The notes: a model not told the origin generated them from the sequence alone. DNA of 58,261 nt from Nitrospirota bacterium (GCA_016208965.1 JACQXB010000006.1:1-58261); one strand, 5' to 3'; positions 17,562 through 25,242 are shown, counted from the first letter of the stretch. Program-made: numbers and translations.

Positions 17562-17906
17562 ATGAGAGGGATAAGAAACGACATGAGAAAAAGATTAGGG
17601 GAAAGGATACGGGAGTTAAGGAAATCTGCAGGCATCACGCAGGAAGAGTTAGGAGAGAAGGCAGAGTTGAACTATAAGTTTATAGGTGAACTTGAACGAG
17701 GAAAGGTTAATGTAAGCATTGTTTCTATTGCCAGGATTGCTGAGGCGTTAGGAGTTAAAATAGGGGATTTATTTTCTAAAGAAAAGATCCCCATGCAAAA
17801 AATTTTAATAAAAGAGAAAAGTCCCTTCCCACAATTTTCTTCTCAAGACCTTCATCTCATCAAAAAAACCCTTCGGCTTTTGAATAGAACCTTTTCAAAG
17901 GTATAA
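17562..17906 (+). CDS. XRE-family transcriptional regulator
   Basis: 114 residues. The helix-turn-helix is textbook Cro/C1: RLGERIRELRKSAGITQEELGEKAELNYKFIGELERGKVNVSIVSIARIAEALGVKIGDLF. The short Lys-rich tail is variable. An alternative ATG at 17583 has GAGAGGG upstream. Likely represses its own promoter through the palindromes just upstream and may act on neighbouring toxin-antitoxin genes. The last 70 bases of this gene are duplicated at 18816-18888, see the repeat entries. Confidence 0.85.
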   Translation: MRGIRNDMRKRLGERIRELRKSAGITQEELGEKAELNYKFIGELERGKVNVSIVSIARIAEALGVKIGDLFSKEKIPMQKILIKEKSPFPQFSSQDLHLIKKTLRLLNRTFSKV

Positions 17907-17908
17907 TT
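17836..17908. repeat. XRE 3'-end sequence, parental copy of a 73-bp direct repeat
   Basis: Begins TTTCTTCTCAAGACCTTCAT, covers the last codons of the XRE gene and ends GGTATAATT. Identical to 18816-18888; the first 27 bases recur at 19665-19691, where they join directly to the second DUF433 copy. Confidence 0.85.
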
Positions 17909-17942
17909 TTCTTTTTAAGTCAAGGCAGAGGCGACTAATTTC

Positions 17943-18293
17943 CTATAGCCAATTACTCAAAAACTCCCGCCGGTTTTTCATCTGTTCAGCGGTCAAAGAA
18001 AAAATGAGTTTGCTCAACCCACAAAGCATTTCACCAATAGGTCTTTGGTCTGATAAGATAATCCCATAATGCTCTTTACCATCAAGCATATAGTTTTTAT
18101 GAAGCAGAGTAAAATCTCTTTTGTTGTGTGTCAAGATTACTCTTTTTCCTTTTACTGCAAATTCAAGTTGCTCAACGTCACTTAATCTCTTTTTACCAGC
18201 TTCTTGAGTAGTAAGAACATCAAAGCCTTTTTGGTTAAGGGCTTGGGCAAGAGAAACGTCAACATCCTCATCAAGATAAAGCTTTATCTTCAC
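17943..18293 (-). CDS. DUF5615 PIN-like putative toxin
   Basis: 116 residues. N-terminal LYLDEDVDVSLAQALNQKGFDVLTTQEAG, central DVEQLEFAVKGKRVILTHNKRDFTLLH, and the ITIL-type strand near GIILSDQ match the DUF5615 PIN-like family (acidic residues D8-E9-D10, D49, and N/D in THNKRDF). It overlaps the upstream DUF433 gene by four bases (ATGA). DUF433 with DUF5615 is a recurrent predicted toxin-antitoxin pairing; the nuclease activity is inferred from the family. Confidence 0.85.
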   Translation of the reverse strand: MKIKLYLDEDVDVSLAQALNQKGFDVLTTQEAGKKRLSDVEQLEFAVKGKRVILTHNKRDFTLLHKNYMLDGKEHYGIILSDQRPIGEMLCGLSKLIFSLTAEQMKNRREFLSNWL

Positions 18294-18636
18294 GAACCAA
18301 ACTCTTGCTTTATCTTCTCTTCAGAGTCCAAATCTATATCGTGATCAATCTCATCCCTGTAATCGTAGTAATAAGACAAGGCATCATATATCTGCGAAAG
18401 GTTGAGATGAGGGAGTTTTATTTGTATTTCTTCGGGTGTAGCACCCATTTTGTGATATATAGCAATGCTTTTAACTGGAGTCCGCGTGCCTTTTATAATA
18501 GGCCTTCCACCCTGCACCCCCTGAACGGTTTCAATATAGGCATGTTCAATCTTTGTTGTCATTTAGTTTAAATTTACTCCTAAATTGCCGTTATGTCAAT
18601 AAGATTTCTCTATGAGGTTAAGATAACTACTCTAAA
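18269..18636. repeat. DUF433 segmental duplication, copy 1
   Basis: A 368-bp stretch comprising the first codons of the DUF5615 gene, all of DUF433 and about 75 bp upstream, repeated in direct orientation at 19690-20057 (offset 1421) with only a handful of substitutions. Confidence 0.9.
18290..18562 (-). CDS. DUF433 antitoxin-like protein, copy 1
   Basis: 90 residues. DUF433 signature: GGRPIIKGTRTPVKSIAIYHKMGATPEEIQIKLPHLNLSQIYDALSYYYDYRDEID, a winged-helix-like DNA-binding fold. First gene of the pair, overlapping the DUF5615 start. A second copy, differing by two residues, lies at 19711-19983. Confidence 0.85.
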   Translation of the reverse strand: MTTKIEHAYIETVQGVQGGRPIIKGTRTPVKSIAIYHKMGATPEEIQIKLPHLNLSQIYDALSYYYDYRDEIDHDIDLDSEEKIKQEFGS

Positions 18637-18773
18637 CTGTTGATAATACCAAAATTCTTTATTCTCTAATGCCTTTTAAAAATTATACCACAAAAGATAT
18701 TCTGACATAAAAGAAAATTACTCTTATTCACAAGGCTCAAAAAAGAAGCAAACCATATTCTTATCAGCTACAA

Positions 18774-18888
18774 AGGGGCTTATCTCTGGTATAGAGAAGA
18801 TTTAAAAGTTATCCCTTTCTTCTCAAGACCTTCATCTCATCAAAAAAACCCTTCGGCTTTTGAATAGAACCTTTTCAAAGGTATAATT
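18774..18888. repeat. Second copy of the XRE tail plus its left flank
   Basis: 18816-18888 is identical to the 3' end of the XRE gene (17836-17908). The 40 bases to its left (GGGGCTTATCTCTGGTAT onward) are not in the parental copy but recur with a few changes at 19622-19664 next to the third, partial copy. It carries no complete gene. Confidence 0.85.
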
Positions 18889-18898
18889 GATGCGTTTA

Positions 18899-19005
18899 CC
18901 CCGTTAGAAAGAAAAGCCCCACCACAGCCATGTTAGAGATAACTCTCTAAACCCTGTTAGAAATCTATTTCTAAACAGGGTAAACAGGGCGAGCTTTCTA
19001 ACGGG
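18899..19005. repeat. Multi-hairpin GTTAGA element
   Basis: Outer arms CCCGTTAGAAAG (18900-18911) and CTTTCTAACGGG (18994-19005) are perfect inverted repeats. Inside are TTAGAGA-TAAC-TCTCTAA (18932-18950) and CCCTGTTAGAAAT-CT-ATTTCTAAACAGGG (18952-18980, one bulge). Folded, this is a three-way junction. It sits just past the stop of the BrnA-like gene and may serve as its terminator or be a mobile palindromic repeat. Confidence 0.7.
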
Positions 19006-19014
19006 ATTTACTAT

Positions 19015-19281
19015 TTATGCAGTCTTAAGCTCTTTATGGAGATGTTCCTTTATCCAGCTTCTTATTAAATTTGATACATCAACACCTTTTACCCTAGCAA
19101 GTCTCTTCAGCTTGTTAATTGTCGCATCATCAAGCCTCATTTGAAAATTTCTTTTAAGAGGCGGCCTTTCAAATACTATCTCGCTCGTTTCCTTAAGTTC
19201 GTCGAGATAATCTATGACACTGTGAGTGTCCCAGAAATCTCTTTCTTCCTTCCGGCTTTTAAATTTTGGTATTTTTTTCAT
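19015..19281 (-). CDS. CopG/BrnA-type antitoxin
   Basis: 88 residues. N-terminal KFKSRKEERDFWDTHSVIDYLDEL is the toxin-binding region of the CopG/BrnA antitoxin family, and RNFQMRLDDATINKLKRLARVKGVDVSNLIRSWI is a ribbon-helix-helix DNA-binding domain. Follows the BrnT-like gene by two bases, in the toxin-first order usual for brnT-brnA. Confidence 0.85.
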   Translation of the reverse strand: MKKIPKFKSRKEERDFWDTHSVIDYLDELKETSEIVFERPPLKRNFQMRLDDATINKLKRLARVKGVDVSNLIRSWIKEHLHKELKTA

Positions 19282-19283
19282 TT

Positions 19284-19556
19284 TTATTTACCTCTCCTTT
19301 TATAATATTTTCGTTCTTTTTCATCCATATCTCTTGCAGTTATCACCTTCGCTCTACCTTTTAATTTAAAGGCTATAACAACAGTCAAATATCTTCCGGA
19401 TAGGGTTTTGGACAATACAATATATTTTCCCTCCCTGCCTTTTAGTATGAGAGGATTATCTCCAAAAACTACTTCTTCAACCTCTACAGGGGAAATACCA
19501 TGTTTTGCAATATGAAAAACAGTCTCCTCATCCCAGAGTATCTGGCTTACTTTCAT
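19284..19556 (-). CDS. BrnT-family (DUF497) toxin
   Basis: 90 residues. ILWDEETVFHIAKHGISPVEVEEVVFGDNPLI, then GRYLTVVIAFKLKGRAKVITARDMDEKERKYYKRR, match the BrnT ribonuclease fold, including the conserved D-E...H-I-x-K-H-G-I near the start and A-R-D/x-M-x-x-x-E-R-x-x-Y at the end. A predicted RNase toxin with the adjacent CopG-type antitoxin. It lies between the two DUF433 copies. Confidence 0.85.
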   Translation of the reverse strand: MKVSQILWDEETVFHIAKHGISPVEVEEVVFGDNPLILKGREGKYIVLSKTLSGRYLTVVIAFKLKGRAKVITARDMDEKERKYYKRRGK

Positions 19557-19689
19557 ATAGTTACATTGTAATTAAAAAAAGGCTTTTTGTCAAAAAATAG
19601 GCTAATCTGTCAGCAATAAAAAGGGGGCTTATCTCTGGTATTGAAAAAATTTAAAAGTTATCTCTTTCTTCTCAAGACCTTCATCTCAT

Positions 19690-20057
19690 CATCAAGATAA
19701 AGCTTTATCTTCATGAACCAAACTCTTGCTTTATCTTCTCTTCAGAGTCCAAATCTATATCGTGATCAATCTCATCCCTGCAATCGTAGTAATAAGACAA
19801 GGCATCATATATCTGCGAAAGGTTGAGATGAGGGAGTTTTATTTGTATTTCTTCGGGTGTAGCACCCATTTTGTGATATATAGCAATGCTTTTAACTGGA
19901 GTCCGCGTGCCTTTTATAACAGGTCTTCCACCCTGCACCCCCTGAACGGTTTCAATATAGGCATGTTCAATCTTTGTTGTCATTTAGTTTAAATTTACTC
20001 CTAAATTGCCGTTATGTCAATAAGATTTCTCTATCAGGTTAAGATAACTACTCTAAA
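19690..20057. repeat. DUF433 segmental duplication, copy 2
   Basis: Direct repeat of 18269-18636. Its left edge breaks within CATCA, where the XRE-tail copy (19665-19691) is fused to the first codons of the DUF5615 reading frame; the rest of the toxin gene is absent. The shared CATCA suggests a short-homology recombination junction. Confidence 0.85.
19711..19983 (-). CDS. DUF433 antitoxin-like protein, copy 2 (orphan)
   Basis: 90 residues, identical to the copy at 18290 except I22 to V and Y67 to C. The DUF5615 toxin that should follow is missing after its first codons, so this is an antitoxin without its partner. Upstream sequence is duplicated too, so it likely keeps the same promoter. Confidence 0.85.
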   Translation of the reverse strand: MTTKIEHAYIETVQGVQGGRPVIKGTRTPVKSIAIYHKMGATPEEIQIKLPHLNLSQIYDALSYYYDCRDEIDHDIDLDSEEKIKQEFGS

Positions 20058-20159
20058 TTGCCCATTTAGATATTAGAATTTGAAATACCATTTTTGGCAA
20101 CCCTCAAAAAAATAAAGGAATCACATTGTCAAATAGGATCAGGACAGCTAATATATAAT

Positions 20160-21014
20160 ATGACAGAAAAAGAGACATACAGCGAAATAACCTTTCTTAA
20201 GGCCGAGATAAAGAGGCTCAGAAAATCCATATCTAAACTCACCCCTTCGTTAGAAGTTCTGCTCAGTCGTTATGGCTTTAAGGTATACAAGAAAGAATCC
20301 TCAGAAGACCTGCTACTGCCTGCCCAAAAATATATAAATAAATTTTATGAAATGCTCAAGAAGTATTCTTTTAGATTATTTTTAAGAGATGTTATAAAAC
20401 ATCAGAAGTCATTTGTGGTAGAGGATGTTACCCGGTATGCAACAAAGGATGTCACCAGAGGATATGTTGATTTTTTAATAAAAACAAAACTTATTGAACA
20501 TGTTTCAACTCAACATGATATATATCGCCTTATCAAGAGACCAATAAAAAGTTTTGGAGAGACACTTGAATGGTTTATGGCAAGCCTTATGAAAAAAGAA
20601 TTTGAGGCAGAGGCTGTCTGGGGAGTGAAGTTCAAAAGACCCAACGTAGGTGGTGATTATGACCTCATAGCAAAAATAGACTCCTCGATACTTTACATGG
20701 AAATTAAATCATCTCCTCCAAAACAGATTTATGATAGAGAAATTACTGCCTTCTTAGACAGGGTAATTGATTTATCACCTCAGGTCTCTGTATTTTTTTT
20801 AGATACAGAGCTAAGGATGAAGGATAAGATAGTTTCCATGTTTGACGCTGAACTTAAGAGGAGATATAAAAAGTCTGTGCCTGTGGAACGGATAGAAAGG
20901 GAACTCTTTCATATAAATAAAAAAGTCTTTATAATAAACTCAAAAGACAGCATAGAGGCAAATATCAGGACTGTGCTTAATTTCAGCCTGTTCAGGCGGG
21001 GAAAGATTCTTTAG
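20160..21014 (+). CDS. PD-(D/E)XK nuclease-like protein of unknown role
   Basis: 284 residues from the ATG at 20160; the frame opens at a TTG at 20094 without a ribosome binding site. N-terminal coiled coil (about 1-30), a winged-helix-like middle (FLRDVIKHQKSFVVEDVTRYATKDVTRGYVDFLIKTKLIEHV), then E136, GGDYDLIAKI (D166/D168) and LYMEIKSS (E181-x-K183), the acidic pattern of the restriction-endonuclease-like fold. No partner genes; lies beside duplicated toxin-antitoxin DNA. Archaeal-looking proteins share this layout, but I do not recognise a named family. Confidence 0.7.
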   Translation: MTEKETYSEITFLKAEIKRLRKSISKLTPSLEVLLSRYGFKVYKKESSEDLLLPAQKYINKFYEMLKKYSFRLFLRDVIKHQKSFVVEDVTRYATKDVTRGYVDFLIKTKLIEHVSTQHDIYRLIKRPIKSFGETLEWFMASLMKKEFEAEAVWGVKFKRPNVGGDYDLIAKIDSSILYMEIKSSPPKQIYDREITAFLDRVIDLSPQVSVFFLDTELRMKDKIVSMFDAELKRRYKKSVPVERIERELFHINKKVFIINSKDSIEANIRTVLNFSLFRRGKIL

Positions 21015-21083
21015 CTAATATTTCAAATTCCGTCCCCTGTTATGTTTAGAGAACAGGAGCGATTATAATAGCAGGAGGGATAG

Positions 21084-21293
21084 ATGTCTAAAGACATATG
21101 TATAGTTTGCGCATGGAGAGAGAACTGCCAGAAAAGATTCTCGGCAAAAAGTAAAGACTTCCGCTGCCCTGATTTTGTAAGGGATGTTTCCATCCCGAGG
21201 GACAGGGAAGATGCAGAGGTATGTACCAGACGGTACATACCAGAGGAAACTGCGTCCAAACAAAAAGAAAGCCATTCTATACCCCCAAAATGA
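21084..21293 (+). CDS. Small Cys-rich protein coupled to moeA
   Basis: 69 residues, CIVCAWRENCQKRFS...DFRCPDFVRDVSI: four Cys spaced C-x2-C-x5-C-x12-C, a possible metal site. GGAGGGAT is positioned before the ATG. Its stop overlaps the likely moeA start (ATGA), so the two are translationally coupled. Role unknown; coupling suggests a link to molybdenum cofactor synthesis. Confidence 0.7.
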   Translation: MSKDICIVCAWRENCQKRFSAKSKDFRCPDFVRDVSIPRDREDAEVCTRRYIPEETASKQKESHSIPPK

Positions 21294-22543
21294 AAGACAT
21301 GTTAGGACGGGAAGATGCCCTGACAGCTGAAGATGCAAGAGGGCTTCTTCTCGGGTCAGCAGTATTCCATTTACCACAGGAGATTGAATTAGAAATAGGG
21401 CATTCCTTAGGGAGGATTTTATCAAGAGACATAATATCTCCTGAGGACCTTCCTGCCTTCCCACGTTCAACGGTTGACGGCTTCGCTGTCACCTCCTCAG
21501 ATACATTTGGTGCAACAGAGTCAATGCCCGCATATCTTAATGTTACTCATGAAATATTAATGGGAGATGAGCCTTCCTTTGATTTAAGAAAAGGCGAGTG
21601 TGCAAAGATCGCAACAGGCGGGATGCTTCCTCAAGGTGCAGATGCAGTTGTGATGTTTGAGTATTGTCAGCCTGCCGCAGAAAAAATAATTGAGGTCTTA
21701 AAACCAGTTGCACCAGGAGAGAATGTTATTCAGGCTGGCGAGGATTGTAAAAAAGGAGATGTAGTTCTAAAAAAGGGACACAGAATTAGACCGCAGGATA
21801 TTGGTGCACTTGCGGGTCTTGGAATTATAAAAATACGGGTTTATGAAAAACCAAAAGTAGCAATTATCTCAACAGGGGATGAGGTGGTCCCTCCATCAAG
21901 TCCTTTAAAGACAGGACAGATAAGGGATATAAACTCATACAATCTTGCAGGGCTTATTGAATTAAATGGGGGAATGGCAATAAAGAAGGGTATATTTCAG
22001 GATAACTATGATGTGCTGAAAAAAATTATTGAGGAATCTCTCAGGCAATCAGATATCATTATTATCTCAGGTGGAAGTTCGGTAGGCACAAAGGACATTA
22101 CCGCAAAATTAATAAATGATATTGGGAAACCCGGTGTGCTCTTTCATGGTGTCTCTATAAAACCCGGAAAACCCATGATTGGAGCCATTGTAAATGGCAA
22201 GCCTGTGTTTGGACTTCCAGGACATCCAGCAGCAGTAACAGTATGCTTTGAGCTTTTTATAGCACCTGTCCTAAAAATACTTACAGGAGAAAAACAGGGG
22301 TTATCCCGGAAAGTAAAAAGGACAATCAGGGCGAGACTATCAAGAAATATCTCGTCAGGTTCAGGAAGGCAGGAGTATATCAGGGTCTTACTTGAAGAAA
22401 GGGACGGTGAACTCTGGGCAATACCTATCCTTGGAAAATCAGGGCTTATAACAACCCTCGTTAAAGCTGACGGCACTATTGTAATACCGTTATATAAAAC
22501 AGGACTTACACAAGGCACAGAGGTTGAGGTAGAGTTGTTTTAA
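21290..22543 (+). CDS. moeA: Molybdopterin molybdenumtransferase MoeA
   Basis: 417 residues from ATG 21290; the frame extends to 21221 but that is the neighbouring gene in another frame. Inserts molybdate into adenylylated molybdopterin. Visible signatures: PAFPRSTVDGFAV near the N-terminus, GGMLPQGADAVVMFE, VAIISTGDEVV, the MoCF-binding motif IIIISGGSSVGTKD, KPGKPMIGAIVNGKPVFGLPGHPAAVTVCFELF, and a C-terminal domain IV. Complete. A clear terminator follows. Confidence 0.95.
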   Translation: MKDMLGREDALTAEDARGLLLGSAVFHLPQEIELEIGHSLGRILSRDIISPEDLPAFPRSTVDGFAVTSSDTFGATESMPAYLNVTHEILMGDEPSFDLRKGECAKIATGGMLPQGADAVVMFEYCQPAAEKIIEVLKPVAPGENVIQAGEDCKKGDVVLKKGHRIRPQDIGALAGLGIIKIRVYEKPKVAIISTGDEVVPPSSPLKTGQIRDINSYNLAGLIELNGGMAIKKGIFQDNYDVLKKIIEESLRQSDIIIISGGSSVGTKDITAKLINDIGKPGVLFHGVSIKPGKPMIGAIVNGKPVFGLPGHPAAVTVCFELFIAPVLKILTGEKQGLSRKVKRTIRARLSRNISSGSGRQEYIRVLLEERDGELWAIPILGKSGLITTLVKADGTIVIPLYKTGLTQGTEVEVELF

Positions 22544-22574
22544 GATGTAACCTTATCGGCGACGGAAAAGAGGC

Positions 22575-22599
22575 CCAAAGATTTTGACTTTGGTTTTTT
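22575..22599 (+). terminator. Intrinsic terminator of moeA
   Basis: CCAAAG-ATTTTGA-CTTTGG followed by six T; flanking CGGAAAA/TTTTCCG can extend the stem. Placed about 30 bases after the moeA stop. Confidence 0.75.
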
Positions 22600-22715
22600 C
22601 CGCCAAGTTATCTGCTGTTGCGGGCATCATCATTTGTATTCTTTCTCGAAACAAATCTGTTTTCTTTTCCCTCCCTAAACTCACAAGCATAAATATGGTC
22701 TAAAAACATACTCTG

Positions 22716-23834
22716 TCAGTAAGCAATTATCTCGCCGGTCTCAATTATCTTTACTGGGATGCCTTCTAACACTTCCGGGATCACATGACTCATTTCATCT
22801 ACTGGTCTTTTAACATATACCTCAATAATAACCTGACCGGGTACCGTTTCAGAAAGCCCTATCCCCATTCCGGCGACTCCTTCAATACGAAGAATGGCTT
22901 CTTCATGTCGCTCTTTAACCTTGCTCACAGCCTCTATAGCTCTATGGTTTGCCTGAGGAGGTAATTGTGATTGCGCTGTCATTGCTGAACTCCCTGTTAT
23001 TCCTCCAGATGTTGTTCCCAAAAGGCAATATTCATTAGCCCCTACCATACTGATATCTAATGATGACAGAACATCACTGATGGGGTTAGCAACAGTAACA
23101 GTGCTGCTTCCTGCAAACAGTAGACCTACCGCCCTAGAATAGGGTGAACAGTCTTCAACAATTAATGAACCTGAATCCCCACCTGTGCTGAATCCTGCAG
23201 GTCCAATCATAATCTGCCCAAAAAATCTCGCTTTTTGGGAACCTATTCCGCATGTCTTATTATAAGTAACATCCACGGTAACATTTACTGCGGTGATGGT
23301 TCCATGAGTCAGACCCGTTGTACGCCCACTTTTTTTGACCGCCATATCAAGTGTAGGTGGAACTATAGAGTTACTCACTTGCCCTATGCCTATGATGGAA
23401 CCTGATGGGTCTACCGCGCCGCTTCGGATCTGGGCAATAGCAGCATCTACTTTGTTTATAGTGCCACGCTTAAATGAGATGGGCACAAACTTCGAGAGGT
23501 TGGCTACTACATCAGTATAATCATTGTAACATGCAGGGTTCTGGTCAATGAGCCCAGGCTGGATAATATCTTCGCCAATTGTTCCTTTATTGGTTTTTGC
23601 CAGGACATGGTTGTTACTCAAGATATATTGAACATTATTAGCCTGAACCAGAGACCCAAGTGTCCCACTACAGCAGTACAATATGCTGATGTCATTAATG
23701 TTACCGCCAGACGTACCCAACAGGATGGGACGCTCCTGCCATTCTGTATTTTGCGACCAAGCAAATTGAGTGATGACCAGTAATACCAAGATGGAAAAAG
23801 CTAAAGCGGTTTTATAAATATTCTTCCTTTTCAT
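22716..23834 (-). CDS. Exported trypsin-like serine protease homologue
   Basis: 372 residues from the ATG at 23834, which follows AAAGGAGG; the frame opens 13 codons earlier. Signal peptide MKRKNIYKTALAFSILVLLVITQFAWS. Catalytic triad by position: H76 in LSNNHVLA, D130 in INKVDAAIAQI, S221 in GGDSGSLI. SGRTTGLTHGTI and AVGLLFAG are typical of chymotrypsin-fold barrels of the viral/bacterial S1-like type. A C-terminal helical and ferredoxin-like segment (HEEAILRIEGVAGMGIGLSE...VIIEVYVKRP) is extra. Substrate unknown; periplasmic or secreted. Confidence 0.8.
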   Translation of the reverse strand: MKRKNIYKTALAFSILVLLVITQFAWSQNTEWQERPILLGTSGGNINDISILYCCSGTLGSLVQANNVQYILSNNHVLAKTNKGTIGEDIIQPGLIDQNPACYNDYTDVVANLSKFVPISFKRGTINKVDAAIAQIRSGAVDPSGSIIGIGQVSNSIVPPTLDMAVKKSGRTTGLTHGTITAVNVTVDVTYNKTCGIGSQKARFFGQIMIGPAGFSTGGDSGSLIVEDCSPYSRAVGLLFAGSSTVTVANPISDVLSSLDISMVGANEYCLLGTTSGGITGSSAMTAQSQLPPQANHRAIEAVSKVKERHEEAILRIEGVAGMGIGLSETVPGQVIIEVYVKRPVDEMSHVIPEVLEGIPVKIIETGEIIAY

Positions 23835-24001
23835 GACTCGTCCTCCTTTCTTTATTAGATTTATCATAAACACTCACAAGATTGGTTACCTCTTAATTCT
23901 ATAATCAATCACCTCCTTTTTCCTGCCTGCAATGTCAGCTAACGGGTTTGTATCTGTCCGTTGCGGGCAGGGATTTCTTGATTTTTAGATAAGGTTAGTT
24001 T

Positions 24002-24100
24002 TTAGTGGCTGTGTTTTCTTCTGTCCTGAATCTTGAAAGCTATTAGAAAAATAATCCCCGCCAATACTGCTATGCCAAGCATGATATAAAGTCCTTCCAT
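24002..24100 (-). CDS. 32-residue single-span membrane protein
   Basis: MEGLYIMLGIAVLAGIIFLI then AFKIQDRRKHSH: one transmembrane helix with a basic cytoplasmic tail. The ribosome binding site AAGGAGGATTAATT lies in the last codons of the 63-residue membrane protein gene just upstream, which argues for a real coupled gene. Function unknown. Confidence 0.6.
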   Translation of the reverse strand: MEGLYIMLGIAVLAGIIFLIAFKIQDRRKHSH

Positions 24101-24102
24101 AA

Positions 24103-24294
24103 TTAATCCTCCTTGTCTTTTGGAGTTACAAAATATGACAATAACGCAAATAATACAAAAGCCAATCCGAGAGAAAAACCAATCGATGCAATAAACTTAT
24201 CTGTCAATATACTCCCGATAACACCAGCCGTAAGTGTATATTTAGCTGCGTCTGCAAAGATGTTCCCTATTACTTTTCTCCTATCACGATTCAT
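24103..24294 (-). CDS. Small two-span membrane protein, DUF6722-like
   Basis: 63 residues. RKVIGNIFADAAKYTLTAGVIGSIL then IGFSLGLAFVLFALLSYFVTP: two membrane helices. The pattern (K-V-I-G-N-x-F-x-D-x-A-K-Y) is familiar from small conserved membrane proteins annotated as DUF6722. Coupled to the 32-residue protein that follows. Confidence 0.65.
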   Translation of the reverse strand: MNRDRRKVIGNIFADAAKYTLTAGVIGSILTDKFIASIGFSLGLAFVLFALLSYFVTPKDKED

Positions 24295-24349
24295 GTTTTT
24301 ATTATAGCATATTCATACTTATTCGATTTTTTTGACAGTTTGAGAGTTT

Positions 24350-24385
24350 CAGAAGGGCAAAGCTCTTTAGAGCCTTACCCTTCTG
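24350..24385. terminator. Hairpin between DUF2283 and membrane-protein genes
   Basis: Arms CAGAAGGG and CCCTTCTG around an inner GCTCT-TT-AGAGC stem. No T-run on the - strand side, so terminator function for the DUF2283 gene is uncertain. Confidence 0.4.
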
Positions 24386-24417
24386 AATCAGTTATCTGCC
24401 GTTGCGGGCAAACAAAT

Positions 24418-24627
24418 TTATGTTTTGGAGACCGCATATTTTACAGGCAAAAGCCTGTCCAATGAAACATGTCTGGAGGCATCAAGAATCTCAATACCAA
24501 TAATCCTGCCATTTTCACCGATATCAAGAACGATGTCCTCGGAAACTCTCCTGTTTATTACATCCTGCTTTTTATCATCAAGCCTGATGTAAAGTAGGTC
24601 TGTCTTGTCGTTATAAACGATATTCAC
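24418..24627 (-). CDS. DUF2283 family protein
   Basis: 69 residues from the GTG at 24627, chosen because GGGAGGTGTGAT is directly upstream; the ATG ten codons earlier lacks a site. NIVYNDKTDLLYIRLDD...VSEDIVLDIGENGRIIGIEILDASRHV is the DUF2283 signature. The family often pairs with DUF4258 proteins as suspected toxin-antitoxin modules; no DUF4258 partner is seen here. Confidence 0.8.
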   Translation of the reverse strand: MNIVYNDKTDLLYIRLDDKKQDVINRRVSEDIVLDIGENGRIIGIEILDASRHVSLDRLLPVKYAVSKT

Positions 24628-24687
24628 ATCACACCTCCCATTTCCCATAGAAAACATACACGGTCACAGTGATAATTTTATCTTGTA

Positions 24688-24828
24688 CTATCTCACTAAT
24701 TCGGTAACTTTTTGGAGTTTATCAAAAGGTGTTTCATAATTCAAGCCCCCATGTTTCCTCAGATGATTAAATTCAAACAGAAAGTTTCCAAGATTCATAA
24801 TCAGATCCTCCTCGGATTCAAAGGTGTT
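24688..24828 (-). mobile_element. C-terminal remnant of an integrase-core transposase
   Basis: About 46 residues: SEEDLIMNLGNFLFEFNHL, RKHGGLNYETPFDKL and the short tail QKVTELVR-stop. N-H-L-R-K-H-G-G-L-x-x-x-T-P matches the C-terminal end of the integrase catalytic region in IS481/IS3-type transposases (YNxxRPHxGLxxxTPxE). No start, no upstream catalytic residues. Confidence 0.6.
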
Positions 24829-24931
24829 TTATCCAAATAGTAAGGTTTAAAAAGAAGAACAAGCTCGTACCTGTTGGTTGATTTTTACTATACCCCGCAC
24901 TATGGAATGGTGCAAGGATATACCAAAAGAG

Positions 24932-25189
24932 TTACCTAATTATTGGGCATGAACAATTTTTCCCATAATAGAATTTCAAGGCATTGATAGCTTGGTTCAA
25001 TGTTGATGTTGCTGATTGTTTTTTCTCCGCAAGATAATATAGATAATTCTTTATGTCGTTATCGTTAATCTCAGGTGGGGTTTTGCCTGTAAATCTTATA
25101 AAATCCTTGTTGTAATAAAGATAACCTTTGACAGTCATGCGGCTGTATTTTCTTGAGATGAGTTCACGAGGTGATATTACTTCAACCAT
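24932..25189 (-). pseudogene. Truncated tyrosine recombinase, N-terminal SAM-like domain only
   Basis: 85 residues. LISRKYSRMTVKGYLYYNKDFIRFTGKTPPEINDNDIKNYLYYLAEKK...STLNQAINALKFYYGK is the core-binding domain of phage/integron-type integrases. The frame ends (NCSCPIIR) exactly where the catalytic domain with the R...HxxR...Y residues should begin, and none follows. A remnant of a lost element. Confidence 0.75.
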
Positions 25190-25242
25190 TCTTGAACTGG
25201 TTATCTATCCTGCGATATATATGCTGTGGAAAGGCAGAAAAC

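Noticed and set aside
22544-22715. Possible molybdenum cofactor or c-di-GMP riboswitch near moeA
   Set aside because: The stretch lies after moeA, lacks the conserved cores of either class and is explained by the terminator.
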